DNA of 64,000 nt from JAFAGX01 sp035623255 (lineage in GTDB: Bacteria; Acidobacteriota; Terriglobia; Terriglobales; Acidobacteriaceae), in the NCBI GenBank assembly GCA_035623255.1, contig DASPTU010000054.1, positions 1 to 64,000 of the forward strand. The letters run 5' to 3'. The translations under genes and the position numbers were made by a program. The notes under the pieces are model-generated. The model was not told where the DNA came from. It worked only from the letters and a program-made list of their open reading frames with translations, and searched no databases. This document shows positions 28,728 through 36,724 of this stretch, one piece after another; within the stretch, counting starts at the first letter, position 1, and every line of letters begins with the position of its first letter.

Positions 28728-29534
28728 TTAACTCAGTCGGGAGGGGGCAAGCCGACAGCTGACCCGCGACGTCAGTTCGTCGGCCAGGAATGGTCCACAG
28801 GCAATCAGACCACTAATCAAAGGAGGACGCCGATTGCAGAGCAGCCGCTTTTTGTCCACGGTGCTGACAAAACCACCGCCGCTTTCGACCAACGCCGCTC
28901 CGGCAGCCACATCCCACTCGTGCTTTGGGACTAGAGTAAAAGTGGCGTCGGCCAACCCGGCAGATACTAAAGCTAACTTGTAAGCCACTGAGCCCACGGG
29001 GCGGACATTGAAATCCGCTTCTTTGAATTGCCTCCACTCGCCGCGTTTCATCTCGCTGCGGCTGGCTACAACCAGGGCACCACTCAACGAGGTTCGTTGA
29101 CTCGCCCTCGCCGGCTTTCCATTGTATGTAACGCCGGACCGGAGCGACCCCAGGAACGTCTCGTGGGTGGCAGGGTTGTAGATTCCCCCCGCCACCGGGC
29201 GGCCATCTTCGACCATTGCCACAGATGTGCAGAACTCGGGAATGCCCGCGATAAACTCCCGAGTACCATCGAGTGGGTCGACCACCCATACGCGGTGTTT
29301 TTCGAGGCGAGTGAAATCATCTACACTCTCTTCCGACAACCAGCCTTCCCCGTCGCGCAATAATTCATTACGCAAGAGACCGTCCAGAACGCGGTCCGCT
29401 TCGGTGACCGGATCGTGTCCGGACTTGTATTCAGCATCGATCGCACCCAAAGTAAAACGCTCAAAGACGGATGCTGCGGCCCGCAGAGCGGACTCAATTC
29501 GTTGCAAAGTCTCGGTCTCAGAGTAGGTAAGCAT
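28728..29534 (-). CDS. cysQ: 3'(2'),5'-bisphosphate nucleotidase (CysQ)
   Basis: 268 aa from ATG 29534; the frame extends to 29798, but that part overlaps the exporter gene and lacks homology. It belongs to the inositol-monophosphatase superfamily: metal-binding DPVTEADR, WVVDPLDGTREF, and the C-terminal HEWDVAAGAALVESGGG. It should remove 3'-phosphoadenosine 5'-phosphate formed during sulfate assimilation. It starts 11 bp after the TauE/SafE gene on the same strand, in one sulfur operon with sat-cysC. Confidence 0.85.
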   Translation of the reverse strand: MLTYSETETLQRIESALRAAASVFERFTLGAIDAEYKSGHDPVTEADRVLDGLLRNELLRDGEGWLSEESVDDFTRLEKHRVWVVDPLDGTREFIAGIPEFCTSVAMVEDGRPVAGGIYNPATHETFLGSLRSGVTYNGKPARASQRTSLSGALVVASRSEMKRGEWRQFKEADFNVRPVGSVAYKLALVSAGLADATFTLVPKHEWDVAAGAALVESGGGFVSTVDKKRLLCNRRPPLISGLIACGPFLADELTSRVSCRLAPSRLS

Positions 29535-29545
29535 GAAGTCTGCAA

Positions 29546-30313
29546 TCAGGCCCAGAGCATCCGCGCGCCAGTGGCCAGCAATACCGCGCACAGAATGCGT
29601 CTCAGCCACGGCACCGGCATACGTGTACTCAAGTGGGAGCCCAATACACCACCGGGAATCGAACCAATCACTAGTGGGCCGACCAGATAGGGATCGACGT
29701 TGCCGAGCTTGAAATGGAGAAAGCTGGTGACGGCAGTGAGCACAACCGCGTGCACAATATCCGTGCCAACCATGATTTTCGGCGGGAAGCTGTAGCACAG
29801 AAGCAGAAGCATCATCACGATACTGCCCGAACCCACCGAAGTCATGCCAACCAGAAACCCGGCCAGCAGGCCGATGGCTGACATGCCAAGGAACGATTTC
29901 ATCGTGGGCGGCCGGTTAGCGATGCGCTCCTCAATTTCGCTCTGAAACATCAGTAGCGTGGGAACCACGATCAACAGAATTCCGATTGTCGTAGTGATAA
30001 ACGTGTTGACGCCGGTTCCATAAACCGCTCGCAGATATCGTAACAACCCCACACCGAGGATGGAGCCGGGAATACTCCCAGCCGCAAGTGCCAGGACGAC
30101 CTTCCTTTTGACCGTTCCCCGCGTCAGGTGAACGTAGCTCGAACCTATTTTAGTAACAAAATTGAACAGTGCATCCGAGCCCACCGCAATTAGCGGCGGC
30201 ACTCGCAAGCCGAAGATGAGGATCGGAAGCAGAAGAACGCCGCCGCCGACGCCGGTCATACCAATCATCGTGCCTACGATTAAGCCGATGAGAATTCTTG
30301 CCGCAATCAGCAT
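29546..30313 (-). CDS. TauE/SafE-family sulfite/organosulfonate exporter
   Basis: 255 aa with about seven to eight hydrophobic segments in two related halves. The N-terminal half begins LIVGTMIGMTGVGGGVLLLPIL and the second LLAGFLVGMTSVGSGSIVMMLLLL, the repeated (G)MTxVGxG motif of TauE/SafE. It exports sulfite or sulfonate-derived anions across the inner membrane. It starts 26 bp after sat-cysC ends and is followed by cysQ, so it probably disposes of excess sulfite. Confidence 0.88.
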   Translation of the reverse strand: MLIAARILIGLIVGTMIGMTGVGGGVLLLPILIFGLRVPPLIAVGSDALFNFVTKIGSSYVHLTRGTVKRKVVLALAAGSIPGSILGVGLLRYLRAVYGTGVNTFITTTIGILLIVVPTLLMFQSEIEERIANRPPTMKSFLGMSAIGLLAGFLVGMTSVGSGSIVMMLLLLCYSFPPKIMVGTDIVHAVVLTAVTSFLHFKLGNVDPYLVGPLVIGSIPGGVLGSHLSTRMPVPWLRRILCAVLLATGARMLWA

Positions 30314-30339
30314 TCAGACTTCCGTTGGCATCAGCGCCT

Positions 30340-32085
30340 TTAGCTGTGATTACCGTTGACTCCAACGAATCCCTCGCGTTCGAGGTGCAGCAGGATCTCC
30401 TGAGCTGCCTCTTCCGGGGTCAGGTCCGTCGTGTTAATTACGACTTCCGCATCTTTGGGTTCCTCGTAAGGGTCGGAAATTCCCGTGAACTCCTTGATGA
30501 TCCCCGCCCGCGCCTTGGCATAGAGTCCTTTGCGATCTCGTTGTTCGCAGGTTTCAACCGGCGTAGCCACGTGAACTAGGATGAACCCGCCCACTGGCTC
30601 GACCATGCTTCGTACGTGCTTGCGGACGGCATCGTACGGCGCAATCGGGGCACAGATGGCGATGCCACCGTTTTTCGTAATTTCCGACGCTACGTACCCG
30701 ATCCGCCGGATGTTTATATCGCGGTGCTCCTTGGAAAAACCGAGCTCGGAGGAAAGATGTTTGCGCACCAGATCGCCGTCCAGAATTGTTACTGGACGAC
30801 CGCCTATCTCCAGGAACTTGGTCAAGAGCACGTTGGCAATTGTCGACTTGCCGGAGCCAGAGAGACCAGTAAAGAAAATCGTCACACCTTGTTTGTGTCG
30901 CGGCGGGAAACTGCGGCGCAGCTCATCAACCACTTCCGGGTAAGTGAACCAGCCCGGAATATCGCGCCCTTCGTTCAGTCGTTCCCTCAACTCTGTGCCG
31001 GAGATATTCAGCACCTTCGATCCATTTGGCACCTCGTTATCCGGCACGTAGTAACCCTGGTTCTCCAAATAGACCATCATGTTGAATGGAACCATGGTTA
31101 CGCCAATATCGCCTTCGTGCTTCTTGAACAATTCCTGCGCTTCGTAGGGACCGTAGAACGGTTTCCCATTCGCATCTTTGCCGGGACCAGCGTGGTCCCG
31201 TCCAACAATAAAATGGGTGGCGCCGTGATTCTTGCGAATCAGCGCATGCCAGATGGCCTCTCGTGGGCCGCCCATGCGCATGGCCAGAGGCAGCAAGGAC
31301 AACTTCACCGTACCCTGCGGGAACTTGGAGAGAAGTAATTGATAACAACGAACACGCGTAAAGTAGTCAACATCTCCCGGCTTGGTCATTCCGACCGAGG
31401 GATGAATCAGCAGATTGGCTTCAACCTGTTTGGCTGCACGGAAGGTCAATTCCACATGCGCGCGATGCATCGGGTTACGGGTTTGAAACGCAACTACTCG
31501 ACGCCAACCAAGTCTGGCAAACTCCGTCCGCAATTCTGCAGGGGTTAAGCGCAAGGCACGAAAATCATAATGCGAAGGCAATTGGGTCGCTTCGATACGG
31601 CCACCGACGTACCAGGGATGCGTCCTGTTCAGCAGGTAATCCACGCCCGGGTGGGCGGCACTCGTGGTGCCGAAAACAGTCTCCGCTTCGGACGCGCGAT
31701 CCGGTTGCCACACGTCTTCTACATGCAGCACTGCCAGCATCACGCCTTCGGGGTCGCGCAGAGCAATCTTGCTGCTGCCTAGCCTCAATGTCTGTGCGAA
31801 TTCCTCTTTGACGTCCAACGTGATCGGCATTGGCCAAAGCAGGCCAGACTCAAGCCGCATTTTGTCGCACACACCCTCGTAGTCGCCGCGGTTCATAAAG
31901 CCGACGAGCGGCGAGAAGCCCCCACACATCAACAATTCCAGATCGCATACCTGACGTCCGGTCAGCTCCCATGAAGGCCACTCGCAGGAGTGCGCCTTTA
32001 GTTCCCTAAGGCATTCGGGATCGGCAATGAGGTTTACAAGCTCGCCGCCATGCGGCGCAATAAGATGGCTGGTTGAACGGATCAC
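30340..32085 (-). CDS. sat: bifunctional sulfate adenylyltransferase / adenylylsulfate kinase
   Basis: 581 aa. The N-terminal ~390 residues are ATP sulfurylase (QTRNPMHRAHVELT nucleotide motif; VGRDHAGPGKD). The C-terminal ~190 residues are APS kinase with P-loop GLSGSGKST and the DGDLVRKHLSSELGFS motif. The fused enzyme makes APS then PAPS from sulfate and ATP. It leads an operon with the exporter and cysQ. The start region has a Shine-Dalgarno-like GGAGG ~7 bp upstream. Such Sat-CysC fusions occur in several phyla. Confidence 0.93.
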   Translation of the reverse strand: MIRSTSHLIAPHGGELVNLIADPECLRELKAHSCEWPSWELTGRQVCDLELLMCGGFSPLVGFMNRGDYEGVCDKMRLESGLLWPMPITLDVKEEFAQTLRLGSSKIALRDPEGVMLAVLHVEDVWQPDRASEAETVFGTTSAAHPGVDYLLNRTHPWYVGGRIEATQLPSHYDFRALRLTPAELRTEFARLGWRRVVAFQTRNPMHRAHVELTFRAAKQVEANLLIHPSVGMTKPGDVDYFTRVRCYQLLLSKFPQGTVKLSLLPLAMRMGGPREAIWHALIRKNHGATHFIVGRDHAGPGKDANGKPFYGPYEAQELFKKHEGDIGVTMVPFNMMVYLENQGYYVPDNEVPNGSKVLNISGTELRERLNEGRDIPGWFTYPEVVDELRRSFPPRHKQGVTIFFTGLSGSGKSTIANVLLTKFLEIGGRPVTILDGDLVRKHLSSELGFSKEHRDINIRRIGYVASEITKNGGIAICAPIAPYDAVRKHVRSMVEPVGGFILVHVATPVETCEQRDRKGLYAKARAGIIKEFTGISDPYEEPKDAEVVINTTDLTPEEAAQEILLHLEREGFVGVNGNHS

Positions 32086-32480
32086 AATTGTGAACCTCCA
32101 GTATCGCTGCGCTGCTCGGAGCTCTCTTTTTGACGCGTGTGCTGCGGCTCTTGCCTATACTAGGACCTTACTAGATGGCATAGGCATGTATTACAATTAA
32201 TTTACTAGACATAGGTGGTTCGCGCAAGCTGGGCTGATAGAGACTCGAGAAAGGTTCGGACTTGCATTGTAGATCGTCATCCATAAGGCAAGTGAGACGA
32301 AGCAATATCCGACGCACCAGAAGCGGCCGCGCAGCAACATTCAGCGCCAAAGTTACGGACTCTGCCAACCAACCAGCCACGCACTCCTGTAAGGACACGT
32401 TACATTTCTGGCTCATCAGCATGATCTAATCTTGGCGAATCACAGTTAAAACGACAATTTGAACTCGCTGTAGCGAGGGG
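32086..32480. other. intergenic region upstream of sat with direct repeats and a hairpin
   Basis: 395 bp without a convincing gene (an 83-codon minus-strand frame at 32171-32422 has no usable signals). It contains TTACTAGA(TGG)CATAGG at 32168-32184 and TTACTAGACATAGG at 32202-32215. GCCTAT at 32153-32158 pairs with ATAGGC at 32180-32185, enclosing a CTAG..CTAG inner stem. All lie 68-130 bp upstream of sat and are likely operator or leader elements; the exact promoter boxes are not clear. Confidence 0.45.
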
Positions 32481-32789
32481 TCAAAGGTTATCGATCACAC
32501 CGGCGGACTTCAGCAATGCGAGGCATTGCCTCGTTGTCACGTGCCGCCAGCCCTTATTCTGCAAGAATCGGCGATCGTTTGGCGGAATGGTCGCGTCCCG
32601 CACTTCGAGAACAAACCGCGTGAGTGCCGGATCGGCGAGACCCTCGTTGTCGTCAAGTGCGAACTCGCCGAGCGTGTAATGGCAGGCCAAAAGTTCCCAG
32701 TGATTTGTCGCTTCGGGATTGACGACCGGGCGAACCTTGAGAAGTGGGATGATGAGACCGTTAAGCCTGAATTGGTAATTCGTGAGCAA
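32481..32789 (-). CDS. small hypothetical protein
   Basis: 102 aa, TTG start supported by an AGAGGAG Shine-Dalgarno ~6 bp upstream. Even composition, aromatic and acidic core (HWELLACHYTLGEFALDDNEGL, RFVLEVRDATIPPNDRRFLQ), no signal peptide or membrane segment. I recognise no family. It lies 35 bp downstream of the gene at 32825 on the same strand. Confidence 0.45.
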   Translation of the reverse strand: MLTNYQFRLNGLIIPLLKVRPVVNPEATNHWELLACHYTLGEFALDDNEGLADPALTRFVLEVRDATIPPNDRRFLQNKGWRHVTTRQCLALLKSAGVIDNL

Positions 32790-32824
32790 CTTTTTCTCCT
32801 CTCAACTTTGATGCCCTGTGAGGT

Positions 32825-33208
32825 TCAATTCGCAGCGGACGCAGGCGGGTGGCAAACGATTTTGGTGTGTTCAAACGACCCTTGCCTTGTGAATTGCTGG
32901 TTGCAGATGAGACATCTTCGGGTGTCAGCGCTAACAACGATAAAGACCTTACCGACCGTCTCATCGTGGGCGACAACTCCGGTCTGCTTCCCTGTGGTCT
33001 CGCGAATCATTGTCCCGCCCCAGTATGGCGCGAGTTCAGTAGCGGCATTGAAAACTTTGAGAACAGGATTCTTGTTGGATTTTTTCATCAAGCGACACAC
33101 GCTCACATGAGAAATGTGATTCTTTGCCATCTGGGTGTGCGACATTTTGGAGCGGCGATCCAATACCACCTGCTTCCGATCCGGGGGGAGTTCACGAGCT
33201 ACTGTCAA
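32825..33208 (-). CDS. small hypothetical protein with C-terminal zinc-finger-like motif
   Basis: 127 aa if it starts at a TTG at 33208; ATGs at 33145 and 33130 are alternatives, none with a good Shine-Dalgarno. The C terminus reads RRCLICNQQFTRQGSFEHTKIVCHPP, a CxxC...H...C arrangement like a small zinc finger. The basic N-terminal part could contact nucleic acid. Function unknown. Probably cotranscribed with the gene at 32481. Confidence 0.45.
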   Translation of the reverse strand: MTVARELPPDRKQVVLDRRSKMSHTQMAKNHISHVSVCRLMKKSNKNPVLKVFNAATELAPYWGGTMIRETTGKQTGVVAHDETVGKVFIVVSADTRRCLICNQQFTRQGSFEHTKIVCHPPASAAN

Positions 33209-33477
33209 GGTGCTTAGACCGAAGAAGACATCAGCCGTCTGCCTGCCTTATTCACCCACAAGGCGATGCGGAGGGTTCTGTGCTTTTGTTGGCTAGTTCG
33301 CACCTCGGGAGGGACACAACTATTCTACCAACTTAAATTGCGAAACGGGTAGGAACAGGGCGAGGAAACTTAAAGTAACTACACGAAGAAGTGACCAATG
33401 TGCCATCATCCTCAAACATTTTTGCCCCGTTACTACCCAATCTGATCTCAAGGCTGGTAGTAATACAGGGGGGCAAT

Positions 33478-33687
33478 ATGCCCCTTACGAAAACCTATGT
33501 CAGGAATGGGAATCGTACGATCATCGCAAGCATCACGAGCGGGTTCTCGAACAATACCGAGATCGTCCGTGAGTCGACAACCACATCCTTGGCAAGGTCA
33601 ACCACCACTTTGGCAACACACGGGATGCCCGGAAAATTAGTTAGCGTAGATACCGCTGATCCAGGTCTGCTCATCAAGCGCAAATAG
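33478..33687 (+). pseudogene. small orphan gene with two compensating frameshifts
   Basis: The open frame (69 codons from ATG 33478, GGGGGG ~7 bp upstream) reads MPLTKTYVRNGNRTIIASIT...NTEIVRE, then a Thr/Ser-rich stretch that looks wrong, then GKLVSVDTADPGLLIKRK. In the next frame the middle reads DNHILGKVNHHFGNTRDA, which fits the flanks far better. Two opposite indels around 33573-33635 would restore it. Also, GGGGC / GCCCC at 33471-33485 would hide the start codon in a hairpin. Confidence 0.4.
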
Positions 33688-33742
33688 CGTTTCGAGGCAT
33701 CTCGCCATTCCTGCCCTCTTAAACGAACAGTCGGCAGACCAC

Positions 33743-34141
33743 GTGACTGAGACCATCGAGTACCCGCTTTGTCCGGGAGAAGGCAAGCTCGGGCCGTCAG
33801 AAGTATTGGAGCGGCTCAGTGTCGGAGACTTCGCTGGGGCCGCCCAACTCTCGACCGAGGAAGCGTTCCCTGTTTCGGCAGAAGCACGGCAACGACAGCC
33901 AGTAGGTTTGGGCGCGGTTCGATACGGAACTCGCAAAACGAAGTGCCGAAATCGAACCGCGGCATCGCAGCGAACTCCAAGCCCTCACAGTTCAGAACTC
34001 GACCCTGACCCGCCGCGTCGTGCGATTACGTCGGTGTGGGGGTGGTTACCAATACAGGAGCCCATGGCAGGAATTGTGCGAGTTTGCTGTCGAAAAAATC
34101 CCGACTGTGTACGAACTCTCCGCAGCGAGTATCAGTCAATG
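33743..34141 (+). pseudogene. decayed coiled-coil protein gene
   Basis: From GTG 33743 one frame gives IEYPLCPGEGKLGPSEVLER and AAQLSTEEAF. The protein-like signal then moves to the next frame: FRQKHGNDSQ, an in-frame stop, then VWARFDTELAKRSAEIEPR and HRSELQALTVQNSTLTRR, a charged helical coiled coil. It ends at a TGA near 34141. A frameshift plus a stop codon mark it as a degraded gene. Family uncertain. Confidence 0.4.
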
Positions 34142-34388
34142 AGAATCCAAATAGAGCACGGAGAGGTCATTGCCGAAGACGAAGGCGGCTGTGGCGTGTG
34201 CTGGAAGTTACCCATGATGAACTGTTTCTCCTCATGCTCCCAGAGTGCCGGGACATAGTCCACACTCGAACTGTAATGTGGAGTCAATTTATGGAATGTG
34301 GATATGGCCTGAAGTTCCGTAATCCGTTCTTTAATCTCAGTACACGAGCTTGAGACCGTCAGAGCAACTAGAAAGGAGGATCTGCTAA

Positions 34389-34802
34389 ATGCCAAAATCC
34401 GGTGGGGGAGGAAAGAGCAACGCAAAGATAGAAGCACGATTAGGTATCTTCTGGTTGGTTGATGGCAAGCTAATAATCGACAGTGCCCCGCTCAGCGAGT
34501 GCGAAAAATATGGCGATCACCTGACCCATCCCAGAGGTCACAATGACGTGTGGGAACGTTGGCAGCAGGTCGGCAAGACCCCAGTTGAGACCGAGTACGA
34601 AGAGTACGCACGCGGCAGGGTGATGTGTGATACGAAAACCAAGCGGTTCACTCTTCTTGCCGACACATGCATTCTGAAAAGGAAAGACTTGATCGCTGCG
34701 ATCAAGAACGAATTGCATCTGCCCAAGCAAACCTCACTGGGGACAGACCCCCACTATCGGTGCTTCCACTGCTTGCACGGCAACGCGGACGAAGAGGAGT
34801 AA
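34389..34802 (+). CDS. hypothetical protein with C-terminal CxxC
   Basis: 137 aa, with a strong AAAGGAGGA Shine-Dalgarno ~10 bp before ATG. Well-mixed composition; segments include ARLGIFWLVDGKLIIDSAPL and RFTLLADTCILKRKDLIAAI. It ends in a short CFHCLHG motif and an acidic tail. I know similar orphan proteins in soil bacteria but no function. It is the one intact gene in a stretch of decaying ones, and its stop lies 4 bp before the remnant of a nuclease gene that was once coupled to it. Confidence 0.65.
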   Translation: MPKSGGGGKSNAKIEARLGIFWLVDGKLIIDSAPLSECEKYGDHLTHPRGHNDVWERWQQVGKTPVETEYEEYARGRVMCDTKTKRFTLLADTCILKRKDLIAAIKNELHLPKQTSLGTDPHYRCFHCLHGNADEEE

Positions 34803-34806
34803 CGCC

Positions 34807-35169
34807 TTGGCGATCACCGGGTCGAAGTTCATGTCCGGCGTGCAGTGCTTGAAACGCCTGTACTTGCTAGTCAACAAGCCAAAATGTTGGCAGCGGACCG
34901 CCGCCGATTTGACTTTGGTCAAACAAAAGCGGCAGGTTAAGTTGCCGTCAATTGTTTCCCGGTGGTGTCTTGGTCAGCACTAATCCAGAGGAGGCGATTA
35001 ATGTCACTGAGGAATTGCTTGCCAACCCTTCAGCTCTGGCCGTCTTTGAGGCGGCGTTCGAGATGATGGCGTACAGGTGAGAGTGGACATCCTGCATGGG
35101 CGACGAGATGGACCTTGGGAACTTGTAAGCAGCCTCGCAAGGAAAAGCCGGTCGGATGTCTGCTATTAA
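34807..35169 (+). pseudogene. shattered DUF2779-like (PD-(D/E)XK nuclease) gene remnant
   Basis: Four frame fragments line up in order. ITGSKFMSGVQCLKRLYLLV (34813-34872, TTG start 34807 behind GAGGAG); LAADRRRFDFGQTKAAG (34887-34937); RQLFPGGVLVSTNPEEAINV then TEELLANPSALAVFEAAFEM (34946-35077); VQVRVDILHGRRDGPWELV (35071-35127). Together these match the N-terminal half of DUF2779 proteins. At least three frameshifts, and the catalytic C-terminal half is missing, so it is nonfunctional. Confidence 0.65.
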
Positions 35170-35224
35170 CTACAAGCCTAACTCTGACTCGTGAAGATTA
35201 ATCGTCAGCGCTCGAATGGCCGGG

Positions 35225-36181
35225 CTAGCGCGCAACCGTTTCTTCGAAAGCTGCCTTCCGAAAATACTCCAAGGACATCTTGAGCCCGGTCTCGAGATCA
35301 ATCTTCGGTTCCCAGCCCAGAAGCTCCTTAGCTTTTGTGATGTCTGGGCGGCGTTGTTTGGGATCGTCCTGTGGCAGCGGTTCATAACGAAGCCTGCTCT
35401 TTGATCCGGTCACGGCCAGCACTCGCTTCGCGCATTCTAAAATTGTGAACTCGGAGGGATTGCCAATGTTTACCGGCAGATGTTCCGACGACCTTGCGAG
35501 ACGCATGAAACCATCAATCTCGTCGCTCACGTAGCAAAAACTCCGTGTTTGGCTGCCATCGCCATAGACCGTGAGTTCTTCACCTCGGAGTGCCTGTTTC
35601 ATGAAGTTTGGCACCACCCGGCCGTCGTTGAGTTGCATGCGCGGCCCATAGGTGTTGAAGATGCGAACAATTCGAGTGTCAACTTCGTGGTAGCGGTGAT
35701 AGGCCATGGTGAGCGCTTCACTGAATCGCTTGGCCTCGTCATAAACCGAGCGCGGCCCAATGGGATTTACATGACCCCAATAGGTTTCCTTCTGTGGATG
35801 CTCGAGCGGGTCGCCATAGCATTCCGAAGTGGATGAGATCAGATACTTTGCTGAATACTTGCGTGCGGTCTCGAGCGCGTGGAGCGTGCCCTGCGAACCA
35901 ACCTTCAAGGTTTCGACGCCATGACGCATGTAGTCGACTGGACTTGCGGGACACGCGAAATGAAACACGTAGTCGACCCGACCGCAATCGAATGACTCGT
36001 TAATGTCGATGTGGCGGAACTCGAAGCGGGAATCGTTTCGGAGATGGTGAAGATTCGATTCTCGGCCGGTCAGAAGATTGTCGACGGCCACGACCGAGTA
36101 ACCTCCGCCGAGTAAAGCGTCGCAAAGGTGGGAACCGAGAAAACCGGCTCCGCCGGTCACCAGCGCTCGCAGCTGCGTCAT
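35225..36181 (-). CDS. UDP-glucuronate decarboxylase (UDP-xylose synthase), SDR family
   Basis: 318 aa extended SDR. NAD motif GGAGFLGSHLCDALL at the N terminus, catalytic S/T...YDEAK (SVYDEAKRF), STSECYGDPLEHPQ and a C-terminal sugar-binding part (TKAKELLGWEPKIDLETGL). The size and the PQ-ETYWGHVNPIGPRS segment match UXS enzymes that convert UDP-glucuronate to UDP-xylose. The substrate would come from the UDP-glucose dehydrogenase encoded upstream. It overlaps the Rrf2 regulator gene by 4 bp (ATGA). Confidence 0.88.
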   Translation of the reverse strand: MTQLRALVTGGAGFLGSHLCDALLGGGYSVVAVDNLLTGRESNLHHLRNDSRFEFRHIDINESFDCGRVDYVFHFACPASPVDYMRHGVETLKVGSQGTLHALETARKYSAKYLISSTSECYGDPLEHPQKETYWGHVNPIGPRSVYDEAKRFSEALTMAYHRYHEVDTRIVRIFNTYGPRMQLNDGRVVPNFMKQALRGEELTVYGDGSQTRSFCYVSDEIDGFMRLARSSEHLPVNIGNPSEFTILECAKRVLAVTGSKSRLRYEPLPQDDPKQRRPDITKAKELLGWEPKIDLETGLKMSLEYFRKAAFEETVAR

Positions 36182-36687
36182 GAATTCTTAGCACTCTCCG
36201 CTCTGCCGCGGGCGGCGGAGATGGCGATCGGCAACAGCGTGTCGTTCTCCGCTTTCTTCTTGCGACTTTTCGTTCGGTCCTTCGGACGCACGAGATCCGC
36301 CAATGTTGTGTTCTCCAGGATGCGGGCAGCCGCGTTGCGGACATCGAGGAAAACCTGATACAGCGTGCGATGTTCGGTATCGCGATCAATCAAGCTGCGC
36401 AACTGCTCGGCATCGCCAAAGGGTGCTAATGGCCCATCGATCAATCGAATGATTTCGCTGAGCCTAATCTCAGATGGCGACCGACGAAGCTGATATCCGC
36501 CCTTGGCCCCACGCACGCTCTCGACCAGGCGGGCGTTTTTGAGTTCCAGGAGAATAAGTTCCAGAAACTTCTCGGGGAGATTTTCCTCATAAGCGATCTC
36601 GCGAATCCGGACTGTCCCCTGGTTATAGTGACGGGCTAGCATCATCATGGATTGCAGCGCGTAGAGTCCCTTTTGCGAGATCTTCAT
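36178..36687 (-). CDS. Rrf2-family transcriptional regulator without cysteines
   Basis: 169 aa from ATG 36687 (MKISQKGLYALQSMM, the canonical Rrf2 start); a frame extension to 36741 would run toward the previous gene. The winged-helix domain shows the typical GLYAL..L, IREIA, LPEKFLELILLELK and RGAKGGYQLRRSP. It contains no cysteine, so it cannot bind an Fe-S cluster as IscR and NsrR do, and is more like CymR of Bacillus. A basic Lys/Arg-rich C-terminal tail (~140-169) is unusual. The 4-bp overlap with the decarboxylase gene couples them. Confidence 0.85.
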   Translation of the reverse strand: MKISQKGLYALQSMMMLARHYNQGTVRIREIAYEENLPEKFLELILLELKNARLVESVRGAKGGYQLRRSPSEIRLSEIIRLIDGPLAPFGDAEQLRSLIDRDTEHRTLYQVFLDVRNAAARILENTTLADLVRPKDRTKSRKKKAENDTLLPIAISAARGRAESAKNS

Positions 36688-36724
36688 AGTAGGCAGCGGT
36701 AGATGAAGAGCGCTCAGCTTACTG

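Noticed and set aside
29535..29798. N-terminal extension of cysQ
   Set aside because: It overlaps the TauE/SafE gene out of frame and is not similar to CysQ proteins.
32171..32422. 83-codon minus-strand frame upstream of sat
   Set aside because: No ribosome site, no pattern, and it covers the likely operator repeats.
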